Shown: in pieces, positions 54,410-61,358 of the stretch
Numbering within the stretch: the stretch's first letter is position 1
Layout: the number at the start of each line of letters is the position of its first letter
NCBI GenBank assembly: GCA_020632925.1
Contig: JACKER010000016.1
Span: 124,001-188,000, forward strand
From: Alphaproteobacteria bacterium
Lineage (GTDB): Bacteria > Myxococcota_A > UBA796 > GCA-2862545
Direction: 5' to 3'
Length of the DNA stretch: 64,000 nt
Notes under the pieces: model-generated
Databases searched by the model: none
Told to the model about the DNA's origin: nothing
Seen by the model: the letters and a program-made list of their open reading frames with translations, nothing else
Position numbers and translations under genes: made by a program

Positions 54410-55705
54410 GTGCTGAGGATTGGCGAGACCATCGACCGATATCGGATCGAGGCGCTCATTGGCCAGGGGGGAATGGCCGCGGTCTACCGTGCGCGCCACG
54501 TCCAGCTCGGGTCGGAGCACGCGATCAAGGTGTTGTTCGTCACCGCACCACAGGTGCGCGAACGCATGTTCCGCGAGGGGCAGGTGCAGGCGCGGCTGCG
54601 CCACCCCAACATCGTGCAGGTCACCGACGTGCTCCTCGTACAGAACGCACCGGCGCTGGTGATGGAGTACGTCGACGGCCCGGCGCTCGACACCTGGCTG
54701 CTCGAGAACCGCCCGAACGTGGACGAGTCCCTGTGGCTCTTCCGCGGCATCCTACGGGGCGTGATGGCCGCGCACGAGGGCGGCGTGGTCCACCGCGACC
54801 TGAAGCCCGCCAACGTGCTGCTCGCGCCGACCCACGACGGCCTGGTCCCGAAGGTGAGCGACTTCGGGTTGGTCAAGCCGGTGTCCCAGGTGCCCGCCAA
54901 GGGGTCGTTACGCGTCAACACCCAGTCCGGCATGGCGCTCGGCACCCCGGAGTACATGTCGCCCGAGCAGATCCGGGACGCTTCGGACGTCGATCAGCGC
55001 GCCGACATGTGGGCCATGGGCTGCATCCTGTACGAGCTGCTCTGCCATCGCCGGACGTTCTCCGGGCCGGACAAGATGTCGACGTTCAACCTGATCGTCG
55101 CCGGGACGTACGAGCCGCCCCGCAAGTTCGTGGACGACCTCCCGCGGCACGTGAACGAGGCGATCCGCCGGCTGCTCGAGGTCAAGCAGGACGACCGGCT
55201 GGCGTCGGCCGCGGAGCTGTACGACCTGCTGTACGACAAGGAGGAGCCGAACGTGGGCCGCCTGTCGCTGGGGCGTCGCCCGACCGGCCCGCTGCTCGCG
55301 TCCTCGCCGCACCACGAGATCACCATCCCACCCGACGATCCGGTCGGGGGCGCCGCGCCGGTCGTGATCTCGGCCACCGCACCCACGGGGATCCCCGCGG
55401 CGCGGCGAGCGCAGGCGCCGACCGGGCTTCGTGACCAGCGTCCGCCCCGCGCGCTGCTCACGCAGGACTCCGATCCGCGCCCGGCGAACCGGACGAACGT
55501 GCTCATCCCGGCCCTCCTCGTCCTGGTGGTGGTGTTGAGCGTCACGGTGGTCGGGCTGTACCTGGCGCTTCCCGGCCAACAGGTCGAGCAGGGCCTGGCC
55601 CCGATGTTGCCTCCGCCCGGAGAGCACGAGCTCACCCTCCCGCCGCCGCCGCCGGCCCCCGTCGACGAGCCCGAGGATCCCGCGCCCGCCACCGACGGCC
55701 GGTGA
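54410..55705 (+). CDS. Hanks-type Ser/Thr protein kinase with C-terminal TM and Pro-rich tail
   Basis: A 431-residue kinase. IEALIGQGGMAAVYRARHVQ, HAIKVLFVTAP, RHPNIVQVTDVLLV, GGVVHRDLKPANVLLAP, KVSDFGLVKPV and GTPEYMSPEQIRDAS show all catalytic elements. A linker of about 90 residues leads to one membrane helix (VLIPALLVLVVVLSVTVVGLYLAL, about 366-389) and a Pro/Glu-rich tail of 40 residues outside the membrane, too short for a sensor domain. TACAAT at 54377 is a good -10-like element in the divergent gap, without an ideal -35. The start is the ATG-less GTG at 54410. Confidence 0.92.
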   Translation: MLRIGETIDRYRIEALIGQGGMAAVYRARHVQLGSEHAIKVLFVTAPQVRERMFREGQVQARLRHPNIVQVTDVLLVQNAPALVMEYVDGPALDTWLLENRPNVDESLWLFRGILRGVMAAHEGGVVHRDLKPANVLLAPTHDGLVPKVSDFGLVKPVSQVPAKGSLRVNTQSGMALGTPEYMSPEQIRDASDVDQRADMWAMGCILYELLCHRRTFSGPDKMSTFNLIVAGTYEPPRKFVDDLPRHVNEAIRRLLEVKQDDRLASAAELYDLLYDKEEPNVGRLSLGRRPTGPLLASSPHHEITIPPDDPVGGAAPVVISATAPTGIPAARRAQAPTGLRDQRPPRALLTQDSDPRPANRTNVLIPALLVLVVVLSVTVVGLYLALPGQQVEQGLAPMLPPPGEHELTLPPPPPAPVDEPEDPAPATDGR

Positions 55706-55765
55706 GCGCCGGAAGCGGATAGGACGTCGGGACGGATGACGAGCATCCGCGCCGAGGAGGCGTGT

Positions 55766-56518
55766 ATGTGGTGGCTGGCCGCAGCCCTCGAGAGCACGAG
55801 TCCCGCGTGGGCGGACGACGCCGACCCGCCACCCGAGGTGCCCGAGCGTCCTCTCGCCATCCCCGCGTCCGGTCGCCCGCCGGCATTGCCCCCGGTGGCG
55901 GACGGTCCGCCGAGCGTGGCCAACGCCTACGATCCGCGCGCGGTGCGCGAGTACCGAGAGCACCACCTCTCCGTCCGCACCATCACCGAGACCTGGTACA
56001 CGACCACGTGGGGACCGGGCTGGGGCTACGGCTGGGGCTGGGGACCCGCGTGGCCCCAGACCTGGGTCCACCGCGACCAGCGCGTGCTGCTGTTCGAGGG
56101 GCGCCGCGTGATCGACGTGCCGACCGCCCTGTCCGCGCTCGGCGACGTCCCCGCCCAGCAGCAGCTCCTGCGGCGCATCTCGAACCAGCGGACCGCGTCC
56201 ACCGCACTCACCTCGGTCGGCTTCGTGGGGATGGCGGCGACCCTGGTGGGGCTCGTGGGCTTCGACCAGGCGCGGACGCTCGAGGAGGCGGAGACGTGGA
56301 GCGTGGTGTCCGGGGCCGGCGCGGGGGTCATGCTGGTCGGGCTGATCGGAGGCGCGTTCCCCGCCGCGCGCGCGCGCACGCTGCTGATGGACCCGTCCGC
56401 GACGTTCCAGCCCGGGGAGGCGGAGCGCCGGTTCCGGGAGCACGACGATCAGCTCGCAGCGGCCCTGGGACTGTCGCCCGCACAGGTCGACGCGATCGAG
56501 GCCGAGGGGCTGCATTGA
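55766..56518 (+). CDS. Envelope protein of unknown function with signal-like N-terminus and two TM helices
   Basis: A 250-residue protein I do not recognise. GAGGAGG precedes the ATG. The N-terminus (MWWLAAALESTSPAWADDA) resembles a short signal peptide. A Pro-rich stretch and a Trp/Gly-rich segment (TTTWGPGWGYGWGWGPAWP, about 84-102) follow, then TWVHRDQRVLLFEGRRVIDV. Two hydrophobic helices come next (about 145-165, VGFVGMAATLVGLVGF, and 180-202, VVSGAGAGVMLVGLIGGAF), then a charged C-terminal helix. The last part resembles small membrane proteins common in Myxococcota-like genomes. It lies between kinases in the same orientation and could be a partner or substrate. Confidence 0.6.
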   Translation: MWWLAAALESTSPAWADDADPPPEVPERPLAIPASGRPPALPPVADGPPSVANAYDPRAVREYREHHLSVRTITETWYTTTWGPGWGYGWGWGPAWPQTWVHRDQRVLLFEGRRVIDVPTALSALGDVPAQQQLLRRISNQRTASTALTSVGFVGMAATLVGLVGFDQARTLEEAETWSVVSGAGAGVMLVGLIGGAFPAARARTLLMDPSATFQPGEAERRFREHDDQLAAALGLSPAQVDAIEAEGLH

Positions 56519-56545
56519 ACAGGTTCGCGCCTCCGTTGGTAGGGT
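56515..56545 (+). promoter_or_regulatory. Possible promoter before the Pro/Ala/Lys-rich membrane protein gene
   Basis: TTGAAC and TAGGGT are separated by 19 bases, longer than ideal. The -35 element overlaps the stop codon of the preceding gene. Confidence 0.25.
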
Positions 56546-56568
56546 AGGGGACGCGAAGGGGAGGGCGG

Positions 56569-57360
56569 GTGCTTCTGGAAGGTGCGCTGTTCGCTGCAGG
56601 GTTGACGCTGACGGTGGTGCTCGGCGCACCGGTGGCCAGCAGGCTCGCCCGGCCCACCACCTGGTCCTGGCTCAAGCGGCCCGTCGCCCAGGTCCCGGAC
56701 CGACCGAGGATCGAGACCCCGCGCGCCTTCGCACCCCTCGATCTCGGCCCGGATCCGATGCGCTGGCCCTCGCAGCGCCCGTGGGCCGCGAGCCCGATCC
56801 CCGAGCCCCAGTGGCCCTCGCAGTCCTGGGACGACGAGCACTTCGGCGCGCACTGGCGCAGGGCGGACGCTGCCGCTCCCCCGCCGCCGGTCTCGCAGAT
56901 GGCACCAGGGGCATCGACGCCAGCGCTGTGGGCGGCGGAAGAGCAGTTCTTCAAGCTCGACCCCCTCCAGCCCCGGCTGCAGGAGGCGGAGCGAGCGGAA
57001 CCTCCGCCCCCGCCACGTCCGCAGCCGACCGCGGCCAGGCCGGCGAAGCAGCCCCAGGCGGCGCGCAAGCCCGCTCCCCAGGCGCAGAAGGCGGCGCAGC
57101 CCAAGCCGCAGCAGCGTCCGCAGCAGCCTACCGCCACCAAGCCCGTCCCGAAGCCCGCCGCCAGGCCCGCGACGCCCAAGGCCGCGCCGAAGGCCGCACC
57201 CAGGCCCGCGAGTGCGGCCGGCGTTCCGGACAAGGCCGAGCTGGAGGCCATGGTGGCGCAGATCGGGCTGGCGGCGACCGTCCAGAAGATCATGGAGCGT
57301 ACGGGCTGGGACTTCCGCCAGGCGGCCCAGCACCTCGCACGCATTCGTCAGGGACAGTAA
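56569..57360 (+). CDS. Pro/Ala/Lys-rich membrane-anchored protein with C-terminal helical domain
   Basis: A 263-residue protein with one N-terminal helix (LLEGALFAAGLTLTVVLGAPVAS). A long low-complexity region follows (about 45-220), with two related SQ-containing segments (MRWPSQRPW, PQWPSQSWDD) and then a repetitive Ala/Pro/Lys/Gln stretch such as ARPAKQPQAARKPAPQAQKA. The last 45 residues form a compact helical domain (DKAELEAMVAQIGLAATVQKI, MERTGWDFRQAAQHLARI). The linker resembles those that span envelope or form extended cytoplasmic tethers. No family was recognised. GTG has GGGAGGG upstream. A kinase gene follows. Confidence 0.6.
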   Translation: MLLEGALFAAGLTLTVVLGAPVASRLARPTTWSWLKRPVAQVPDRPRIETPRAFAPLDLGPDPMRWPSQRPWAASPIPEPQWPSQSWDDEHFGAHWRRADAAAPPPPVSQMAPGASTPALWAAEEQFFKLDPLQPRLQEAERAEPPPPPRPQPTAARPAKQPQAARKPAPQAQKAAQPKPQQRPQQPTATKPVPKPAARPATPKAAPKAAPRPASAAGVPDKAELEAMVAQIGLAATVQKIMERTGWDFRQAAQHLARIRQGQ

Positions 57361-57450
57361 GGTGGGACGGATCGAGGCCGTTCGGTGGTTGGATGGTCTG
57401 GGTCCGGTCAGCGCGATCCTCTTCGAGAGAACCGTCCGGCGAGCCGACAC

Positions 57451-59136
57451 GTGAGCGATTCCACCACGACATCGCCGATCATCGGCGACCAGCGCAAGTA
57501 CCACATCACCGGCATCCTGGGACAGGGTGGCTTCGGGACGGTGTACCGCGCGCGGCTCGAGGGGACCGAAGGGTTCCACAAGGACGTGGCGATCAAGATC
57601 CTGCGGGACGCCGAGCCCCCCGCGGACATCCTGGCGCGCTTCCGCGACGAGGCCCGCATCCTGGGGCTGGTCCGCAACCCCCACGTCGTGAGCGTCGACC
57701 CGCCGGTCAAGCTCGGTGGCCGTTGGGCCGTCGTGATGGAGTACGTCGACGGCGCGAGCTGCGAGGAGATGCTGCAGGTCGGCGTGCTGCCGCCCTCCAT
57801 CGTCCTCGAGATCGCGGAGATCGTCGCGACCACGCTGACCCACCTGTACGAGGCGCTCGACGACCAGGACCGCCCGCTGCACCTCGTGCACCGCGACCTC
57901 AAGCCGTCCAACATCCAGGTCACGCCCACCGGGCACGTGAAGCTGCTCGACTTCGGGGTGGCGCGCGCCAACTTCGAGATGCGCGAGACCGAGACGGTCG
58001 CCCAGATCGGTGGCACGCCGGGGTACATCGCCCCCGAGCGCCTCGAGGGTCACGACGGTCCAGAGGGCGACATCTACTCGCTCGGCGTCGTGATGCACCG
58101 GCTGGCGACGCGTCAGCGGCCCCCACCGCTGAACATCGCGGCGCTCCCGCAGGCCGCGCCCGACAGCCCCTCGAAGCTCCTGGGCAACAGCGCCCTGCTC
58201 GAGGACCCGCGGGTCAAGGCGCTCGTGGAGCTCGCGGCCGAGCTGCGCAACCCCGACCACACCACACGCCCGACGGGGCCCGAGGTGGCCGAGAAGTGCC
58301 GTGCGCTCCGCGCGACCTTCACGAACGCACCCGAGCTCCGGACGTGGGCGCGCGAACGCGTGGGGGCCGCGCCGAAGAAGGCGCCGGACGAGATGGTGGG
58401 CCGGACCCTGTCCGAGACCATGTCTCACATCACGCGGCGCATGCGGCTCGAGGCCGAGCGGACGCGCGAGCCGCGCAGCGAAGGCGATCCCGTGCTGGCG
58501 TTCGGCTTCGCGTCCATCCTGTTCGGGCTCTTCGTCGCGTTCCTGGGGCTGCTCCTCATCGCGGGACTGGGCGCCTGGTACGTGAAGGACCCCACGGGCT
58601 TCGAGCGGATGGTGGCGGGCCTGTCGTCGTCGCCCACCGAGCCCGTTCCCCAGCCGGCCGTCCCGGTCGTCCCGGAGCCGCTGGTGGACGATGGCGCCAC
58701 CGATGCCGCGGACCCGGACCACCCGGAAGACGGAACTTCCGTCGAGAGCCCCGAGCCGCAGGTGGAGCCCGCCCCTGACCCCGCGGAGCCGACCCCCGCG
58801 CCGGCCACCCCGGCCCCCGATCCCAAGCCGACGGTGAAGCCGACCGCGAAGCCCACGCCGAAGCCCTCCCCGAGACCCGATCCGAAGCCCGAACCCGCGC
58901 CTGCGCCGCCCTCGGTCGAGACGGGAACGGTCTCCATCCAGGGGGATGCCACCGCCGTGCAGCTGATCTGCGCGGGCAAGAGCTTTGGCGCGGGCACCGT
59001 GCCTGCGGGCACCTGCGACGTGATCGCGACGTTCGGGAGCGGCAGCCCGGTGCCGGCGGGGAAGGTGACCGTGCCCGCCGGCGGCACCCTGACCCTACAA
59101 TGTGCTTCCAGCTTCCAGCGCTGCAGGCCGAAGTGA
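57451..59136 (+). CDS. Hanks-type Ser/Thr protein kinase with TM and Pro/Lys-rich extracytoplasmic region
   Basis: A 561-residue receptor-like kinase. The kinase domain (about 15-300) has ITGILGQGGFGTVYRARLEG, KDVAIKILRDAEP, LVHRDLKPSNIQVTP, HVKLLDFGVARANF, GGTPGYIAPERLEGHD and GDIYSLGVVMHRLATRQRPPP, all intact. One membrane helix (about 348-372, FGLFVAFLGLLLIAGLGAWYV) leads to a long Pro/Lys/Thr-rich spacer with (K)PTxKP repeats. A terminal beta domain of about 70 residues (VSIQGDATAVQLICAGKSFG, AGKVTVPAGGTLTL) resembles a PEGA-type domain and could sense the cell wall. GTG 57451 was chosen because it directly precedes the catalytic domain; no strong ribosome-binding site is visible. Confidence 0.9.
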   Translation: MSDSTTTSPIIGDQRKYHITGILGQGGFGTVYRARLEGTEGFHKDVAIKILRDAEPPADILARFRDEARILGLVRNPHVVSVDPPVKLGGRWAVVMEYVDGASCEEMLQVGVLPPSIVLEIAEIVATTLTHLYEALDDQDRPLHLVHRDLKPSNIQVTPTGHVKLLDFGVARANFEMRETETVAQIGGTPGYIAPERLEGHDGPEGDIYSLGVVMHRLATRQRPPPLNIAALPQAAPDSPSKLLGNSALLEDPRVKALVELAAELRNPDHTTRPTGPEVAEKCRALRATFTNAPELRTWARERVGAAPKKAPDEMVGRTLSETMSHITRRMRLEAERTREPRSEGDPVLAFGFASILFGLFVAFLGLLLIAGLGAWYVKDPTGFERMVAGLSSSPTEPVPQPAVPVVPEPLVDDGATDAADPDHPEDGTSVESPEPQVEPAPDPAEPTPAPATPAPDPKPTVKPTAKPTPKPSPRPDPKPEPAPAPPSVETGTVSIQGDATAVQLICAGKSFGAGTVPAGTCDVIATFGSGSPVPAGKVTVPAGGTLTLQCASSFQRCRPK

Positions 59137-59411
59137 ATCGACTCACGGTTGTCGTGCGTGAGGGCGGAAAAGGCGCTTGCGCCCCGCTCTCTCGCGCGGC
59201 AATCGTGAGGAGATTCTTCGTCAAGGCCCGCGACTGCGGGCCGCGGAGGCCGAGAATCGGCCGGAGTAACCAGAATCGACTCACGGTTGTCGTGCGTGAG
59301 GGCGGAAAAAGGCGCTTGCGCCCCGCTCTCTCGCGCGGCAATCGCGAGGAGATTCTTCGTCAAGGACCGCGAATGCGGGCCGCGGAGGCCGAGAATCGGC
59401 CGGAGTGACCT
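59135..59411. repeat. Tandem pair of a 138/139-bp palindrome-rich repeat
   Basis: Two adjacent copies, 59135-59272 and 59273-59411, differ at five positions plus one extra A in an A-run, about 96% identity. A third copy begins with GAATCGA at 59412 and stops there. Each unit contains several inverted repeats: CTCACG with CGTGAG, GGCGC with GCGCC, and GGCCGA with TCGGCC around a GAA loop. The first copy begins two bases inside the kinase stop codon. This fills the 281-base gap before the next gene. No convincing coding potential is seen, so a REP-like or MITE-like element or a structured RNA is likely. Confidence 0.88.
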
Positions 59412-59417
59412 GAATCG

Positions 59418-60218
59418 ATGATTGTGATCTGGCTCTCCGCGTCCCTGGCTCACGCCGGCTGCGACGTCGCCACGCTCCAGAGCTCGGTCGAGAAGGCCGA
59501 GAACACCTTCGTCCAGATGGACGAGGACGGCTTCGCGAAAGCGGTCGTCCTGACCCGCAACACCCTCGACTGCCTCACCGAGCCGCTGACGCCGGTGAGC
59601 GCGGCCGGCTTCCATCGGGTGAACGCCCTCGAGGCCTTCCTCCGCGGCGATCACGCGAAGACGATCGTCCACTTCCAGGCGGTTCGTGGGTCCCAGCCAG
59701 GGTACGAGCTGCCGGACGAGATCGCGCCCGAGGGGCATCCGCTCCGCGTGGACTTCGACAAGTCGTCGCAGTTCTCCGACGCCGGTCGGTTTCCGCTCGA
59801 TCCCCCGGAGACGGGCTGGCTCCTGATCGACGGCTCGCGTGCGACCGAGGCGCCCGGCGGGCGTCCGTTCATCTTCCAGTGGGTCCAGGGAGCCGGCCAG
59901 ATCGGGAAGAGCGGCTGGGTCGACGTGGGCGCCGCGCTGCCGTCGTACCCGGTGAAGGTCGAGGCTCCGCCTCCGGTGGTGGAGGAGCCCAAGAAGGGCG
60001 GCGGGAAGGCGCTCACCTGGGTGGGGCTCACCACGACCGCCGTGGGCGCTGGCCTGTACGGCGTCGCGTTCGTGACCCGCGGCCAGTACGACGACGCGGT
60101 GCAGGCCGGCGACGAGGCGAGGATCCGCTCCTCGCACACCACGACGAATGTGCTCGCGGGCTCGGGCGTGGCCCTGCTCGGCGGCGGCGCGACGCTCACG
60201 CTGATCGGCGTCTTCTGA
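59418..60218 (+). CDS. Exported protein of unknown function with two C-terminal hydrophobic helices
   Basis: A 266-residue protein with a signal peptide (MIVIWLSASLAHAG). The first 70 mature residues look helical and TPR-like (VEKAENTFVQMDEDGFAKAV, RVNALEAFLRGDHAKTIVHFQ). A beta region follows with GWLLIDGSRATEAPGGRPFI, phrasing reminiscent of PEGA-containing proteins. Two hydrophobic segments (LTWVGLTTTAVGAGLYGVAF and VLAGSGVALLGGGATLTLIG) end the protein. This architecture is common among envelope proteins in kinase-rich Myxococcota-like genomes, but no function is known to me. The start immediately follows the tandem repeat; no ribosome-binding site is obvious. Confidence 0.65.
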   Translation: MIVIWLSASLAHAGCDVATLQSSVEKAENTFVQMDEDGFAKAVVLTRNTLDCLTEPLTPVSAAGFHRVNALEAFLRGDHAKTIVHFQAVRGSQPGYELPDEIAPEGHPLRVDFDKSSQFSDAGRFPLDPPETGWLLIDGSRATEAPGGRPFIFQWVQGAGQIGKSGWVDVGAALPSYPVKVEAPPPVVEEPKKGGGKALTWVGLTTTAVGAGLYGVAFVTRGQYDDAVQAGDEARIRSSHTTTNVLAGSGVALLGGGATLTLIGVF

Positions 60219-60243
60219 CAGACCGCGACCGCTTCGATAGAAT
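60215..60243 (+). promoter_or_regulatory. Candidate sigma-70 promoter of the Asp-rich lipoprotein gene
   Basis: CTGACA and TAGAAT are separated by exactly 17 bases, five of six matches at each box. The -35 overlaps the stop codon of the preceding gene. Transcription would begin near 60250, leaving GGAGGGG and then GTG at 60263. This is one of the best promoter matches in the window. Confidence 0.5.
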
Positions 60244-60262
60244 GGCCCATGTGGAGGGGTAT

Positions 60263-61315
60263 GTGCGCCCACTCGCCCTGCTGACGCTCACCGGCTGCCC
60301 GTTCATCTTCGAGCCCCCCGACCTGTCGAACGTCGACGGCGGCTCGGACACCGACACGGACGTCTTCACCGACACCGACGCGGACGCGGACGCCGATACG
60401 GACAGCGACACGGACAGCGACACCGACGCCGACACGGACAGCGACACCGACGCCGACACGGACAGCGATACGGACGCCGACACGGACAGCGACACCGACA
60501 CGGGCATCCCGGGCGACCCGCCCAGCGTCGTGGCGCTCCACGTGATCCCGCACTTCGACGACGCACGCCTCGAGTTCTCGATCGCCGACGTGGACGGGGA
60601 CCTGATCGGCGGGAACATCGAGTTCTCCGACGGCACCAACGTGTTCGTGAAGCAGATCCCGGGCGACCTCGACGTCTGGGATCAGTTCGGGACCTCGATG
60701 GTCACGGTGCCGCAGCCGGTGAACCGCTTCCAGTGCGGCATCGACATGGTCCAGAACTGGACGGCGCGGGCCACCGACTTCGCGGGCCATCGCGGCGCGA
60801 GCTTCCCCGTCACGCTGACCGTCCCGAGCTACGGCGTGCTGCCCGACCGCAACAACAACTGGCCGCAGGCGTCGCACCAGGAGTGGCAGAACCAGGATCC
60901 TCCGCTGCACGCCTGCACCCAGTACGAGGACGACCCCACCAACGCCGCGTCGATCAACACCGACCTGCGCAACGAGGTCGAGGGGATGTTCCTCGACGTG
61001 GCGTCGGCCTCCACCCTGCGCGCCGAGATCCGGTGGATGCCCGCAGCGGACTTCGACGTCATCGTGTACGTCCTGAACTCGAACCGGGGGACGGTCGACA
61101 ACAACGGTGACGGGGTGGCCGACACGACGGGGACGTGCAGCGCGGTCGGGAACCCGGGGACCACCAACGTCGCCGCGAAGGACCAGGGGCCCGAGACCTG
61201 TGGGTGGAACGCGGGCGCGAACACGCACTTCCTGGTCGATCCGCAGTACTTCCCGTGGCTGCTCCAGCAGGGCACCCCGCCGTACACGATGTCGGTCCTG
61301 GTGTCTCCGAACTGA
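60263..61315 (+). CDS. Lipoprotein with Asp-rich (DTDS/DTDA) repeat tract
   Basis: A 350-residue surface lipoprotein. VRPLALLTLTGC gives a short signal with lipidation at Cys-12. After a few residues comes a 52-residue run in which every second residue is Asp, alternating with Thr, Ser and Ala. A C-terminal domain of about 270 residues of beta type follows, with several cysteines (RFQCGID, HACTQYED, TGTCSAVG, PETCGWN) and NNNGDGVADTTGTCS, a possible calcium loop. GTG 60263 follows GGAGGGG; an in-frame ATG at 60242 lies inside the predicted -10 box and is disfavoured. Such Asp-rich spacers are typical of secreted Myxococcota-like lipoproteins. Binding of calcium is inferred. Confidence 0.75.
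   Translation: MRPLALLTLTGCPFIFEPPDLSNVDGGSDTDTDVFTDTDADADADTDSDTDSDTDADTDSDTDADTDSDTDADTDSDTDTGIPGDPPSVVALHVIPHFDDARLEFSIADVDGDLIGGNIEFSDGTNVFVKQIPGDLDVWDQFGTSMVTVPQPVNRFQCGIDMVQNWTARATDFAGHRGASFPVTLTVPSYGVLPDRNNNWPQASHQEWQNQDPPLHACTQYEDDPTNAASINTDLRNEVEGMFLDVASASTLRAEIRWMPAADFDVIVYVLNSNRGTVDNNGDGVADTTGTCSAVGNPGTTNVAAKDQGPETCGWNAGANTHFLVDPQYFPWLLQQGTPPYTMSVLVSPN
60347..60502 (+). repeat. Asp-codon-rich coding repeat (GAC-NNN alternation)
   Basis: Imperfect tandem 6- and 12-base repeats (GACACGGACAGC, GACACCGACGCC and variants) encode the Asp-Thr/Asp-Ser/Asp-Ala tract. Such repeats expand and contract by replication slippage in steps that keep the frame, so the length is likely to differ between strains. 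Confidence 0.8.
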
Positions 61316-61358
61316 CGCCAGGTGGTGTTAGACGGCTCCTCCGCCCAGGGAGTCGCCC

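Noticed and set aside
59100..59408. A 102-residue open frame crossing the tandem repeat
   Set aside because: It is generated by the repeat itself, overlaps the kinase 3' end, changes frame between copies because of the extra A, and lacks a ribosome-binding site.
59135..59411. Possible insertion sequence
   Set aside because: No transposase and no terminal inverted repeats flanking the pair; too short for an autonomous element.
60242..60262. ATG at 60242 as the lipoprotein start
   Set aside because: It lies within the predicted -10 box and would place extra residues before the lipoprotein signal. GTG 60263 has a proper ribosome-binding site.
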